64,000 bases of DNA from Thermoplasmata archaeon UBA61 (GCA_002503985.1 DASW01000003.1:124001-188000); one strand, 5' to 3'. Shown: positions 17,494 through 27,023, counted from the stretch's first letter. Program-made: numbers and translations. Notes: generated by a model not told the origin, from the letters alone.

Positions 17494-19086
17494 ATGGACC
17501 TCTCTTCGTTCGCCGGACCGTTCCTCCCCGAGATCCTGCTGCTCGCGGGGACGCTGCTCATCTTCCTCCTGGACGTCCTCGGCATCCGACGCATCGAGGT
17601 CACGGGGGCGGTGGCGGCCGGCGCGTCCGCGCTCGCCCTCCTGTTCGTGGTCGCCGACCTCGGCTTCGCCCCGCTCGCCTTCCTCGCGAACCTCTCCGCC
17701 GGCCAGGTCGACGTGGCCATAGCTCCCGGCGCGACGCCGCTCTACGCGTTCACCTCGCTCGGCCTCGTCTTTCAGGGGATCTTCCTCACCGCGTCGTTCC
17801 TGGTCGCCCTCGCATCGATGAGCCGTCCGTCCAACGAGCGCGGCGCTCCGATCTTCTTCGGGCTGCTCCTGCTCGCGACCCTCGGGATGCTCCTCGTGAC
17901 GATCGCCTCCGACCTGATCTTCCTCCTCCTCTCGGTCGAGATCGTCAGCATCTCGACGTACCTGCTCGTCGCGTACACGCGAAAGGACGTGCGGTCGCTC
18001 GAGGCCGCGATGAAGTTCTACATCATCGGCGCCCTCTCCACGACCCTGTCGTTCTTCGGGGCCTCGCTGCTCTACGGGGCGTACGGGACGACCAACCTCT
18101 TCGCGATCCGGGCGGTCGCAGGGTCGGTCGGCTACCCGGTCCTCGTCCTGCTCGGCTACGGGTTCCTGATCGCGGGGCTCGCGTTCAAGGCGACCCTCGT
18201 CCCGTTCCACGCGTGGGCGGTGGACGTCTACGACGGCGCTCCCACCGACGTCACCGCGTTCCTGACGGGCGGGTCGAAGAAGGTCGGCCTCTTCGCGATC
18301 TTCCTGGTCTTCCTGGGACCGGTGCTGTTCGTCGCCCCCGGCGCGGGCGGCAGCCCGTTCTCGGGCGGCACGGTCAACATCGGACCGGTCCTGCAGGTCA
18401 CCCTCGCGATCCTCGCGGTCCTGACGATGACCGTGGGCAACGTGCTCGCGCTCCTCCAGAAGGAGATGAAGCGGATGCTCGCCTACTCGTCCATCAGCCA
18501 GGCCGGCTACATGCTGATCGGGATCGTGATCGGCACGTCGCCCGCCCTCACCGGCGCGACCTTGCAGATGTTCGCGAACGTCTTCATGAAGACCGGGGTG
18601 TTCCTCGTCGTCGCCGGGGTCACCGCGCTCGGGGTCGGCCCCCTCATCGACGACTGGAAGGGGCTGGGGACCCGCCGGCCGCTCCTCGGCGTCGCCTTCG
18701 GCCTCATGCTCCTCTCCCTCGCGGGGGTTCCGCTCACGCTCGGGTTCGTCTCGAAGTTCGTCCTGTTCAGCTCCGCGGTCGAGGCCCAGGGGTACTTCGT
18801 CTGGCTCGCGGTCGCGGGCCTCCTCAACAGCGCGCTCTCCGTGTTCTACTACGCCCGGGTCCTCAAGGTGATGTTCTTCGACCGCCCGGAGCCGGACGCG
18901 CTCCCCACGGGAGCGGTGGCCGGGGGCTCAGAGCCCTCGCTCCTTGCTGCCGGAGGACTCGGCTACGCCCGCGCGACCGCGATCGCGCTCATCGCCGTGG
19001 CGGTGGTGGCGTTCGGCGTCTACCCCCAGCCCGTGCTGGGCGCGATCTCGAACGCCGCTCAACACTTCATCCACGTAGGGCCGTGA
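17494..19086 (+). CDS. nuoN: NADH-quinone oxidoreductase subunit N (NuoN)
   Basis: Third antiporter-like subunit, 530 residues, about 14 helices. Family features include PEILLLAGTLLIFLLDVLG at the N-terminus, FLLLSVEIVSISTYLLVAY, FKATLVPFHAWAVDVYDGAPTDVTAFL and YSSISQAGYMLIGI. It closes the nuo operon, starting 4 nt after nuoM. No nuoE, nuoF or nuoG follows; the next gene, 7 nt downstream, is geranylgeranyl reductase, so the transcript probably continues. Confidence 0.95.
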   Translation: MDLSSFAGPFLPEILLLAGTLLIFLLDVLGIRRIEVTGAVAAGASALALLFVVADLGFAPLAFLANLSAGQVDVAIAPGATPLYAFTSLGLVFQGIFLTASFLVALASMSRPSNERGAPIFFGLLLLATLGMLLVTIASDLIFLLLSVEIVSISTYLLVAYTRKDVRSLEAAMKFYIIGALSTTLSFFGASLLYGAYGTTNLFAIRAVAGSVGYPVLVLLGYGFLIAGLAFKATLVPFHAWAVDVYDGAPTDVTAFLTGGSKKVGLFAIFLVFLGPVLFVAPGAGGSPFSGGTVNIGPVLQVTLAILAVLTMTVGNVLALLQKEMKRMLAYSSISQAGYMLIGIVIGTSPALTGATLQMFANVFMKTGVFLVVAGVTALGVGPLIDDWKGLGTRRPLLGVAFGLMLLSLAGVPLTLGFVSKFVLFSSAVEAQGYFVWLAVAGLLNSALSVFYYARVLKVMFFDRPEPDALPTGAVAGGSEPSLLAAGGLGYARATAIALIAVAVVAFGVYPQPVLGAISNAAQHFIHVGP

Positions 19087-19093
19087 GGGAGTA

Positions 19094-20194
19094 GTGGACC
19101 GCTACGACGTGGTGGTCGTCGGAGCGGGTCCGGCAGGGTCGCTAGCGGCCCAGGCTGCCGCGGAGGGCGGCGCGACGACCCTCCTCCTCGACCACCGGGA
19201 CGAGCTCGGGCACCCCGTACAGTGCGGGGAGTTCGTGCCCGCGCCCCGCGAGCTCGCGGACCTGTTCGGGTGCCGTGAGCTGATCGCGAAGGCCTACGAT
19301 ATCCCCGGGACGACCGTCCTTCGGGAGACCCGGGAGATGGCCTGCATCTCCCCGTTCGGCCACGTCTTCCGCTTCCCGCTGGCGGGGTGCACCGTCTCGC
19401 GGCGCGCCTTCGACAAGGCGCTCGCGTTCCGCGCGGAGGGCGCCGGCGCGGAGCTGAGGTTCCCCGTCGGCGTGACCGCTGTCCGAGACGACGTGGTCGA
19501 GACCGCAGGCGGGGACCGGTTCCGTGCGAGCGTGGTCGTGGGGGCTGACGGACCGATCTCGACCGTGGGGCGGTCCGTCGGCTTCGCTCCCCGCCGCGAG
19601 CTCTTTCGGATGATCACTGCGACCGTGGACGGCCCCCTGGACGACCGGATCGACATCTACTTCGGCCACGTCGCCCCGGGAGGCTACGCCTGGCGGTTCC
19701 CTCGAGCGCGGGACGCGAACGTCGGCCTCGGGGTGGCGAAGGTCCCCAAGGGCGCGTCGCTCGGTGGCCTCCTCGACCGGTTCGTTTCGGACGCGGGCCT
19801 CGGCCCCGCTCGGGCGAAGACCGCCTGGTGGGTCCCCCTGGGCCCGCCCCCCGAGAGCCTGGTCCGAGGACGCGCCCTCTTCGCCGGGGACGCGGCGAAC
19901 CTCGTGATGGCGACCAACGGCGGAGGGATCCCCACGGCGATGCTGAGCGGTTGGCTCGCCGGCGCGGCGGCGGCCCGGCACGTCCGCTCCGGCGCACCGC
20001 TCGCGGAGTACGACGTGTCCTGGAGGGAAGCGCTATATGTCCCCCTCGAACGGGCGGCCCGGATCCAGCGGATGACCGAGCGGTTCGCCCGACCGGACCT
20101 CCTGCTGGCCCTAGGCATGCGATATATCGGGGTGTCGGGTTTGGATGCGATGATGCGGCTGCGCTGGCCCCCTCGCCTGGGAGTGAGCTCGTGA
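19094..20194 (+). CDS. Geranylgeranyl reductase family flavoprotein
   Basis: A 366-residue FAD-dependent reductase that saturates double bonds of geranylgeranyl chains, in archaea chiefly the digeranylgeranylglycerol phospholipids. The dinucleotide-binding site is VVVGAGPAGS at residues 6-15, followed by the QCGEFV element; the second FAD motif is GRALFAGDAANLVMATNGGGI near residue 258, where GDAA and the GGGI loop hold the flavin. The GTG start has GAGGGAG a few bases upstream. It overlaps the prenyl synthase gene in a GTGA junction. Menaquinone or another isoprenoid side chain is an alternative substrate given the position behind nuo. Confidence 0.9.
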   Translation: MDRYDVVVVGAGPAGSLAAQAAAEGGATTLLLDHRDELGHPVQCGEFVPAPRELADLFGCRELIAKAYDIPGTTVLRETREMACISPFGHVFRFPLAGCTVSRRAFDKALAFRAEGAGAELRFPVGVTAVRDDVVETAGGDRFRASVVVGADGPISTVGRSVGFAPRRELFRMITATVDGPLDDRIDIYFGHVAPGGYAWRFPRARDANVGLGVAKVPKGASLGGLLDRFVSDAGLGPARAKTAWWVPLGPPPESLVRGRALFAGDAANLVMATNGGGIPTAMLSGWLAGAAAARHVRSGAPLAEYDVSWREALYVPLERAARIQRMTERFARPDLLLALGMRYIGVSGLDAMMRLRWPPRLGVSS

Positions 20195-21246
20195 CGACTC
20201 CCGAGTCGGACGACCCGCTCGAGCCCTCCCTCGAGGCGCTCGTCACTCAGACCCTCGGCACGGAGACCGCGCTCGAGCTCTCCCCGCTCCTCCCCGTCCT
20301 CGTCCGGGACCTCTCGGACATCGACTGGCGGTTGAACCAGGTCCTCGCCTCGACCTTCGCGCAGCTCACCGAGGCCGCCCGGTACGCCGTGTCGATGGGG
20401 GGGAAGCGGGTCCGGCCGCTCCTCATGGCCGCGGTGTTCCGCTCGCTCGGAGCGACCTCGACGCGTCCGATCCACTCCCTCGCGGCCGCCTTCCAGCTGA
20501 TCCACACCGCGACGCTCGTCCACGACGACGTGATCGACCATGCCGAGACCCGGCGCGGACGGCCGTCGATGCCGCGCGCCTTCGGCGTCCCGCTCGCGAT
20601 CGTGGGAGGGGACTACCTGTTCGTGCGGGCGTTCGAGCTCGCCGCCGAGTACCCGAAGTCGATCATCCTGCGCTGCGGCGAGGCGTGCGCGGACCTGGTC
20701 GAGGGGGAGGTGCTCCAGGACGCGAGCCGCTACGACCTCTCCTCGGGTCGGGAGCATTACTTCCGTGTGGTCGAGCGCAAGACCGCGGCGATCATCGGCG
20801 CGGCGCTCGCCTCGGTCGCAGAGATTGCCGAGGTGCCCGCGACTACCGTCGACGCCCTCCAGACGTACGGGAAGGCGGTCGGCATCGCGTTCCAGATCCG
20901 GGACGACCTCTTGGACGTCTACGGGGACCCCGACCTTCTCGGTAAACCGCTCTACACCGACCTGCGCGAGGGGAACCCCACCCTCGTCTCGCTCGAGACG
21001 TATGCGCGTCTCGACTCTCGCCGCCAGGCCGAGTTCGAGGAGTTGTTCCAGCACCGACGCAAGCGCACGAAGCACCTTCTGCGCCTGCGCGAGCTCACCG
21101 ACCTCGCGGGGACCGACTCCATCGTCGCCCGGGAGTCGATGGAATGGGCGGACCGGGCGATCCGGGCCCTCGAGCCGGTGCCGAACGGGCCGTACCGCCT
21201 GCTCCTCGAACGCCTCGCCCACGGCGCCGTCGAGCGGCGGTTCTAG
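20191..21246 (+). CDS. Polyprenyl (geranylgeranyl/farnesyl-type) diphosphate synthase
   Basis: Trans-isoprenyl diphosphate synthase of 351 residues, adding isopentenyl diphosphate units to allylic diphosphates. The first aspartate-rich motif is HDDVID in LIHTATLVHDDVIDHAE, the second is QIRDDLLDVYGD; GGKRVRPLL near residue 70 binds the homoallylic substrate. The GTG start overlaps the geranylgeranyl reductase stop by 4 nt. Large residues are not present at the positions just before the first DDxxD (the helix reads AFQLIHTATL), which allows a chain of C20 or longer; the exact length is uncertain. Probably supplies the chains that the upstream reductase saturates. Confidence 0.92.
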   Translation: MTTPESDDPLEPSLEALVTQTLGTETALELSPLLPVLVRDLSDIDWRLNQVLASTFAQLTEAARYAVSMGGKRVRPLLMAAVFRSLGATSTRPIHSLAAAFQLIHTATLVHDDVIDHAETRRGRPSMPRAFGVPLAIVGGDYLFVRAFELAAEYPKSIILRCGEACADLVEGEVLQDASRYDLSSGREHYFRVVERKTAAIIGAALASVAEIAEVPATTVDALQTYGKAVGIAFQIRDDLLDVYGDPDLLGKPLYTDLREGNPTLVSLETYARLDSRRQAEFEELFQHRRKRTKHLLRLRELTDLAGTDSIVARESMEWADRAIRALEPVPNGPYRLLLERLAHGAVERRF

Positions 21247-21312
21247 CGTCGCGTTTCGAGCGAAAGGTACATCTTCCCCGCCCGGACTCGAACGCTCCGA
21301 GAGGGGCGGGAA

Positions 21313-21780
21313 ATGGGCGGTTCTTCGACGGTCTCCGCCGGCGCGGCCGCGCCCGCGGCGAACTCCGACGTGCAGTACGGTCACCTACCTCCGGCCTGGG
21401 CACCGACCCCGGTGCGCCCGCGCCTTCCCATCGGCGTCGGGCTCGTGTCGGTGCTGATCGCCATCTTCGGGGTCGTGATGCTGCTCGCGGGTCTCCTTTT
21501 CCTCCTCGCCACGCTCGTCAACAGCGTCGTCCCCTCGTCGCTCGAGATCTTCCAGTCGATCGACCTCTATGGGGCGGCGATCCTCGCCATCCTCGGGGCG
21601 GCCCTCATCGGGATCGCGACCTCCCTCTGGCGACAGGAGACCTGGGCCCTCTGGACGACCCTCGTCCTCGTCTTCGCCACCTCGGCGTACCTGTTCTTCA
21701 CCGGGTCGATCACCGTCCTGTTTCTGATCTTCGTGGTCCTGTTCCTCTACCTCATCTCCGTGCGTCGTTACTTCTATTGA
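21313..21780 (+). CDS. Small four-helix membrane protein, unknown function
   Basis: A 155-residue protein not recognised. After a ~38-residue Ala/Pro-rich, probably cytosolic or disordered N-terminus it has four hydrophobic helices at about 40-68, 84-102, 109-127 and 129-150, and a short basic C-terminus (SVRRYFY). Short loops and small-residue-rich helices resemble generic DUF-type membrane proteins of Thermoplasmatota. The start has GAGGGGCGGG upstream. The stop overlaps the nitrilase ATG by one base (TGATG), which suggests cotranslation with that gene. Confidence 0.7.
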   Translation: MGGSSTVSAGAAAPAANSDVQYGHLPPAWAPTPVRPRLPIGVGLVSVLIAIFGVVMLLAGLLFLLATLVNSVVPSSLEIFQSIDLYGAAILAILGAALIGIATSLWRQETWALWTTLVLVFATSAYLFFTGSITVLFLIFVVLFLYLISVRRYFY

Positions 21781-22637
21781 TGCGGATCCTGCTCGCCCAG
21801 CTCGCCCCAGTGCCGGGGGACCTCCACGCCAACGCCGAACGGCTCGCGGCCGCGGTCCGCACGGTCCGCTGCGACCTCGCGGTCTTCCCGGAGCTCTTCC
21901 TCTCGGGCTACCGCGTCGGGGACCGGTTCCACCAGCTCGCGCTGAAGGAGGGCGACCGTACGGTCTCCGCGCTCCGCCGGCTGGCCCACGAGACGGGGAC
22001 GACCCTCGTCGTCGGAGCGCCGGTCGCCTCCACGGAGCGCTCGGGGGAGATCCACAACGCCGCGCTGGCCGTGCCCCCGGAAGGAGAGCACCGGGTCCAG
22101 GTGAAACGATACCTACCCACGTTCGGACCGTTCGAGGAGGGGGTCCAGTTCACGCCGTCCGACCGGAGCGTCCCCGTCCGCCTCGCGGGGGCATCGGTCG
22201 GGCTCGAGATATGCTACGACACGTTCTTCCCCGAGGTCTCACGACAGCTCGCCCTCGGCGGGGCGGAGCTCCTCGTCGTGATCTCGGCCTCCCCGGTCAC
22301 GAGCGGTCGGCTCTTCGAGCGGCTGCTCCCGGCCCGGGCGATCGAGAACGCGGTGCCAGTAGTGTATGTGAACCGGGTCGGCGTGGAGGACGGCGTCGTC
22401 TTCGGAGGCGGTTCGGCAGCCTGGGATGCTCGGGGCGAGCTGATTCCGACCACCCCCGTGGCGTTCGCTCCCGCGGCTCCCGAAGAGTCGCTCGCGCTGC
22501 TCGAGGTCGACATCGCCGAGGCCGCTCGGTGGAGACCGTTCCGGCCCGTGCTGCGGGACGTGGCCGGGCGGCCGGGCGCGGCGGCGGAGGGCCCCTCACA
22601 TTCCGAGACGCGTTCGATTCCAACGCGGCCCTTATAG
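21780..22637 (+). CDS. Nitrilase-superfamily carbon-nitrogen hydrolase
   Basis: A 285-residue C-N hydrolase. The catalytic Glu-Lys-Cys triad is visible: E38 in FPELFLSGY, K109 in VKRYLPTFGPFEE and C145 in GLEICYDTFFPE. The KRYLPTFGPFEE segment resembles the glutaminase domains of glutamine-dependent NAD synthetases, and the window does encode an ammonia-type NadE at 60354-61163 with no glutaminase of its own, so a link to that enzyme is possible but only inferred. Other amidase roles are equally open. The gene starts one base into the previous stop and its own stop lies within the TATA-like element of top6B. Confidence 0.88.
   Translation: MRILLAQLAPVPGDLHANAERLAAAVRTVRCDLAVFPELFLSGYRVGDRFHQLALKEGDRTVSALRRLAHETGTTLVVGAPVASTERSGEIHNAALAVPPEGEHRVQVKRYLPTFGPFEEGVQFTPSDRSVPVRLAGASVGLEICYDTFFPEVSRQLALGGAELLVVISASPVTSGRLFERLLPARAIENAVPVVYVNRVGVEDGVVFGGGSAAWDARGELIPTTPVAFAPAAPEESLALLEVDIAEAARWRPFRPVLRDVAGRPGAAAEGPSHSETRSIPTRPL
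22632..22637 (+). promoter_or_regulatory. TATA-like element of top6BA
   Basis: TTATAG overlaps the stop codon of the nitrilase gene and lies 25 nt upstream of the GTG start of top6B. The spacing fits a leaderless top6B transcript starting apart from the upstream run. Confidence 0.5.
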
Positions 22638-22661
22638 GGGGCCCGGCCCCCCGGAGAGTCG

Positions 22662-24686
22662 GTGTCGCCGCCCCCGACGATCGCCCAGCAGCTGGCCGCG
22701 AAACAGCGCGAGATCTCCGTCGCCGAATTCTTCGAGCGGAACCGTCAGATCTTGGGGTTCGACAACCCGCAGCGCGCCCTCCTCACGACGGTGAAAGAGG
22801 GCGTCGACAACGGGCTCGATGCCTGCGATGAGGCGAGGATCCTTCCCGACATTCTGGTCGAGATCTCGAAAGAAACGGACGACCGACTCCGTGTCGCCGT
22901 GACCGACAGCGGGCCCGGGATCCTCCGTCGCGAGATCCCGAACGTGTTCGCCCGGCTCCTCTACGGCTCGCGCTTCCACTCGAACCGTCAGGCCCGCGGC
23001 CAGCAGGGGATCGGCATCTCCGCGGCGGTCCTCTACGCCAACCTCACGACCGCCCGGCCGGCGCGGGTCACCTCGAAGGTGGAGGAAGAGGAGGCCGCGC
23101 ACGTCCTCGAGCTCGTCATCGACACGCAGAAGAACCAGCCGAGGGTGGTCTCCGAGGACGTTACGCTGTGGGACTCCCCGCACGGGACCCGGGTCGAGCT
23201 CGTTCTGAAGGCACGGTACGTTCGCGGCCGCCAGTCCCCGTACGAGTACCTCCGGGGAACCGCGATCGTCAACCCGCACGCGCGCATCGTCCTGGTCGAG
23301 CCCGATGGCACGCGAGTGACGTTCGAGAGGGCTAGCACCGACCTCCCCCCGGTCGCGAAGGAGACCCTTCCGCACCCGTACGGCCTCGAGCTGGGCGAAC
23401 TCGGGTACCTCCTCAAAGCGTCCAAGCGCAGCGGCCTCGCCGAGTTCCTCACGAAGGACCTGCAGGGCGTGAGCGCGCGGACGGCTCGGGAGCTCCTCGC
23501 GGCCGCGGGACTGACGAACAGCGCCCCTCCCGCGTCGGTGTCGGGGGACGAGCAGGACCGGCTCCTTCGGGCGCTCCACGACGCGCCGCTCATCGCTCCG
23601 TCCCCCGAAGGACTCTCCCCTATCGGCTCCATCCTCATCAAGCGGGGACTGCGCAACGTCCTCGGGGAGCTGCGACCCGAGTTCTATTGCCCCCCCGTGA
23701 GCCGTCCCCCGAAGGTCCACGCCGGCTTTCCCTTCATGGTCGAGGTCGGGCTCGTCTACGGCGGGGGCCTGCCCGCCGACCAGCCGGTCCAGATCCTTCG
23801 GTTCGCGAACCGAGTTCCCCTCCTCTTCCAGCAGGGGGCCTGCGCGATCACGAACGCGATCTCGAACCTCGACTGGCGGCGCTACGGCCTCGACCAGAAG
23901 GGGGGCTCGGGCCTGCCGAGCGGTCCCGCACTCATCCTGGTGCACGTCGCTTCGACCAAGGTGCCGTTCACGAACGAGGCCAAGGAGGCCGTCGCCGAGG
24001 ACCCCGAGATCGACAAGGAGCTGACGCTCGCCCTCCAGGCGGCCGCCCGCCACCTGCGCACGCACATCTCGCGCAAGAGCCGACGCGACTTCGCGAGCGA
24101 GAAGTTCGCCATCATCCAGCGGATCCTCCCCAAGCTCGCGGAGAAGACGAGCCATCTCGTCGGGAAGGGGGTTCCCGACCTCACGCCCGTCATCACGCGC
24201 ATCATGGACATCGTGAACGTGGAGACCCCATTCGAATCCGACAAGAACGGGGTCCGCGCCAAGGTCGAGGTCACGAACTACACGCCCCGCACCCGGGTGC
24301 TGGAGCTGTTCGTCGAGATCCCGCCCGACGTCTTCCCTTTGGCCGTGTTCGAGCCGGTGCCGGACGGGGTGGAGGCGGCGCTGGGACGGGCGTGGTGGAC
24401 GCTCCCCAAGCTCGGGCCCAACGGCCGGACCGCGCTTTCCTTCTCGTTCCCTCCGAAGACAGACGTGGAGGCGAACGACCTGGACTGGTACGTGGCGGGG
24501 ATCGACGAGGCGCACATCCTGGGGGCGGAGCCGCTCCCCGGCGACTGGGACGTTCGGCTCCCCCGTACGATTGTCGAAGCCGCCGAAGCCGCCGCCGCGG
24601 ACGCCGCGGCGAACGGAGCGACCGGGGAAGAGGAGGTGGATTACGATGCCGCCGAAGCGAGCGCGCACACCAGCGAAGAAGACTGA
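22662..24686 (+). CDS. top6B: DNA topoisomerase VI subunit B
   Basis: ATPase subunit of the type IIB topoisomerase, which relaxes and decatenates DNA in archaea. The GHKL ATPase has the N-box KEGVDNGLDACDEA, then VAVTDSGPGI and GQQGIGISAAVLYA; a helix-two-turn-helix and transducer domain follow, with the switch lysine in the GGSGLPSGP/TNEAKEA region. At 674 residues it is longer than many archaeal homologues because of an extra C-terminal Ig-like region (about 520-640) and an acidic tail. The GTG start lies 25 nt after TTATAG. It overlaps top6A by 41 nt. Confidence 0.96.
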   Translation: MSPPPTIAQQLAAKQREISVAEFFERNRQILGFDNPQRALLTTVKEGVDNGLDACDEARILPDILVEISKETDDRLRVAVTDSGPGILRREIPNVFARLLYGSRFHSNRQARGQQGIGISAAVLYANLTTARPARVTSKVEEEEAAHVLELVIDTQKNQPRVVSEDVTLWDSPHGTRVELVLKARYVRGRQSPYEYLRGTAIVNPHARIVLVEPDGTRVTFERASTDLPPVAKETLPHPYGLELGELGYLLKASKRSGLAEFLTKDLQGVSARTARELLAAAGLTNSAPPASVSGDEQDRLLRALHDAPLIAPSPEGLSPIGSILIKRGLRNVLGELRPEFYCPPVSRPPKVHAGFPFMVEVGLVYGGGLPADQPVQILRFANRVPLLFQQGACAITNAISNLDWRRYGLDQKGGSGLPSGPALILVHVASTKVPFTNEAKEAVAEDPEIDKELTLALQAAARHLRTHISRKSRRDFASEKFAIIQRILPKLAEKTSHLVGKGVPDLTPVITRIMDIVNVETPFESDKNGVRAKVEVTNYTPRTRVLELFVEIPPDVFPLAVFEPVPDGVEAALGRAWWTLPKLGPNGRTALSFSFPPKTDVEANDLDWYVAGIDEAHILGAEPLPGDWDVRLPRTIVEAAEAAAADAAANGATGEEEVDYDAAEASAHTSEED

Positions 24687-25788
24687 CGACGAGGAACCGG
24701 TGAAGGTCCGCGCGGACGCGCTCGCGCCGACCTTGGACCTCGCGGAGCAGATCTACGGGCAGCTCGACCGGGGCGAGATCCCCCGGATGCGCCTGCCGCT
24801 CAGGACGAAGCAGAACATCTCGTTCCAGTCGCGGGAGGGGGTCTGGAAGCTCGGACGCGCGATGGGCACGAGGAGCGCCCGCAAGCTCGACGGCGCGCTC
24901 ATGCTCCTGAGGACGTTCTATCTCGTCGACTTCATCAACGAGATGGCCCGCGAGGGCAAGACCTCGACCCTGCGGGAGCTCTACTACATCAGCGAAGCGT
25001 GGGAGGACGCCAAGTTCCACGGGGAGGACGAGTCGAACCTCCTGATCGAGGACCTCGAGGTGATGTGCGAGCGGCTGCGCGAGGACTTCCGGCTGCACCC
25101 CGAGGAGAACGGCGCGTCGGTCATCGGGGACCTCACGATCAAGGAGCGGAACCGAAAGGGCGTCGTGAAGAAGATCAACTGCCGCGACGACGTGGGCGAC
25201 GGCGGGTACTCGCTTCCGTTCAACGTTGAGAAGGAGAAGATCGAGTTCGTCAGCACGAACGCGAAGTTCCTCATCGCTATCGAGTGCGGTGGCATGGTCG
25301 ACCGACTCGCGGAGAACGGGTTCGACGAGCAGCACGACGCGATCCTGCTCCATCTGAAAGGGCAGCCGGCCCGTTCGACGCGACGCTTTCTACGCCGCGC
25401 GTCCGAGGAGCTGAAGCTGCCCGTCGTGGTCTTCACCGACGGCGACCCGTGGTCGTTCCGCATTTTCGCGTCCGTCGCCTACGGGGCGATCAAGACCGCG
25501 CACCTCTCGAGCTACCTCGCGACCCCGTCCGCGGAGTTCCTGGGCGTGACGGCGTCCGACATCGAGAACTACGACCTACCCCACGACAAGCTCTCCGAAC
25601 AGGACATCCGGGCGCTCCAGGCCGAGCTCACCGACCCTCGGTTCGGGACGGCCGAGTGGCGGGCGGAGATCGAGCTGATGCTCAAGAACGGGAAGAAGGC
25701 GGAGCAGCAGTCGCTCGCGAAGTACGGTCTCAACTACGTGACCGAGCACTACCTGCCGGAGAAGCTGACCGAGATGGGGGTCCTTTGA
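24646..25788 (+). CDS. top6A: DNA topoisomerase VI subunit A (Spo11-like)
   Basis: DNA-cleaving subunit, related to Spo11. The active-site tyrosine is Y113 or Y114 in LRELYYIS; the Toprim metal site is E213 (AIECGGMV) with D265 and D267 in FTDGDPWSF. The product is 380 residues from the ATG at 24646, which has GGAGGTGG 7 nt upstream inside the end of top6B. The 41-nt overlap couples synthesis of the two subunits. The first ~20 residues are Lys/Arg/Asp-rich and probably flexible. Confidence 0.96.
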   Translation: MPPKRARTPAKKTDDEEPVKVRADALAPTLDLAEQIYGQLDRGEIPRMRLPLRTKQNISFQSREGVWKLGRAMGTRSARKLDGALMLLRTFYLVDFINEMAREGKTSTLRELYYISEAWEDAKFHGEDESNLLIEDLEVMCERLREDFRLHPEENGASVIGDLTIKERNRKGVVKKINCRDDVGDGGYSLPFNVEKEKIEFVSTNAKFLIAIECGGMVDRLAENGFDEQHDAILLHLKGQPARSTRRFLRRASEELKLPVVVFTDGDPWSFRIFASVAYGAIKTAHLSSYLATPSAEFLGVTASDIENYDLPHDKLSEQDIRALQAELTDPRFGTAEWRAEIELMLKNGKKAEQQSLAKYGLNYVTEHYLPEKLTEMGVL

Positions 25789-25854
25789 AGCCCCGCCGGA
25801 CCCCTCCACCCCTCCGCCGATAGGTTTTAGAGGGAAATCGCCGGTCGCCGCCGT

Positions 25855-26589
25855 ATGGCTTGGAGCACGGGCCAGAAGTACCTCGCGGAGTTCGTCGGGA
25901 CGTTCGGACTGCTGCTTGCGGTGGGTGGCGCGGCAGTCTTCAGCCTGGGAGAGATCGACCTCACCCGAGTCCTGCTGGTGAGTCTTTCGGTCGGGTTCGG
26001 GCTGGTCGGGCTAATCTACGCGTTCGGGGACATCTCGGGCGGCCACTTCAACCCGGCCGTTACGATCGCGGCCTGGGTCGCCGGCAAGTTCCCCGCTCGG
26101 GACGTGATCCCGTACATCCTCGCCCAACTGGCCGGGGCCGTGCTGGGCATGGGGGTCATCGCCGGGATCGCGTACGGCAACTCCTCGTTCTTCCCGACCG
26201 CGCAAGCCCACGCGTTGGGCTCGCAGTGCTACTCGGCCGGGTCAACGTTCTGCGGCGGATTCAACATGAGCGCGGTGTTCCTCATCGAGGTCGCCTTCAC
26301 CTTCTTCCTGGTGATGGTGATCCTGTTCTCGACCCGGGCCACCGGCACGGCGAAGAACCTCGCTCCGATCGGCATCGGGCTCACGCTGCTCATGGCGAAC
26401 CTGGTCGCCATCCCGGTGGACGGGGCGTCGATCAACCCCGCCCGCAGCTTCGCCCCGGCGGTGCTCTCCTCGATGTGGTCGAGCGGGAACTGGGCGATCG
26501 GACAGGACTGGATCTTCTGGGTGGCCCCCATCGTGGGTGGCCTGCTCGCGGCGGTGCTCGACCGGGCACTGCACGCCCCGAGCTCGTAG
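25855..26589 (+). CDS. Aquaporin / MIP-family channel
   Basis: Six-helix channel of 244 residues for water or small neutral solutes. Both half-helix motifs are intact: NPA at residues 66-68 (GGHFNPAVT) and NPA at 194-196 followed by the selectivity-filter arginine R197 (SINPARSFAPA). The SINPARSFAPA version is more common in water-selective than glycerol channels. A TTTTAG element at 25825-25830 lies about 27 nt before the ATG, consistent with a leaderless single-gene transcript. It converges with a small hypothetical gene 17 nt away. Confidence 0.95.
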   Translation: MAWSTGQKYLAEFVGTFGLLLAVGGAAVFSLGEIDLTRVLLVSLSVGFGLVGLIYAFGDISGGHFNPAVTIAAWVAGKFPARDVIPYILAQLAGAVLGMGVIAGIAYGNSSFFPTAQAHALGSQCYSAGSTFCGGFNMSAVFLIEVAFTFFLVMVILFSTRATGTAKNLAPIGIGLTLLMANLVAIPVDGASINPARSFAPAVLSSMWSSGNWAIGQDWIFWVAPIVGGLLAAVLDRALHAPSS

Positions 26590-26606
26590 GGCGACCCGGC
26601 GCCGCC

Positions 26607-27023
26607 TCAGGGCCCGGCGATTCGGGTAAGCCCGGAGGGCGATAGGACCTCGGGCGCGAGCTCCGCCGGGGCGTAGACGAGGAGCCCGCCCGGCCCCTCG
26701 GCGCGGCGCCAATCGATCCCCTGCTCGTGGAACTCGGAACTCTCGGCGCGGACCTCGGTCACCGGCTCCGAGAGGCGGGCCGGCAGCGTCGACCCGTCCT
26801 TCGAGAGGAGGAGTACGTCGTTCGGCTCGTCGTAGACGACCCACGCCCGGGGAGCCACGAGGCGCAGGTGGACCAGGCGGGGTCGGAACTGGCTCTCGCT
26901 TTCGGTCTCGGTGCGAGAGAAGACCGCGTACTCGCTGGCCCCGACGGAGACCAACCGGTCGAACTGGAACGAGCGCTGTCGGAACTCGAGGACGTTGATC
27001 TCGAGGTCGCTCTGGTCGAGCAC
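26607..27023 (-). CDS. Hypothetical protein
   Basis: A 138-residue soluble protein not recognised. It has mixed alpha/beta character, no cysteines, no signal peptide and no membrane helix. Codon use (GC-rich third positions) fits its neighbours, which supports it being real. The GTG start has a TTATCT element about 30 nt upstream on the minus strand. The gene ends 17 nt from the convergent aquaporin gene. Confidence 0.55.
   Translation of the reverse strand: MLDQSDLEINVLEFRQRSFQFDRLVSVGASEYAVFSRTETESESQFRPRLVHLRLVAPRAWVVYDEPNDVLLLSKDGSTLPARLSEPVTEVRAESSEFHEQGIDWRRAEGPGGLLVYAPAELAPEVLSPSGLTRIAGP

Noticed and set aside
22632..24668. Long minus-strand open frame antisense to top6B (about 678 codons)
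   Set aside because: Composition-driven shadow; top6B on the plus strand has all ATPase motifs and no start signals are seen for the antisense frame.
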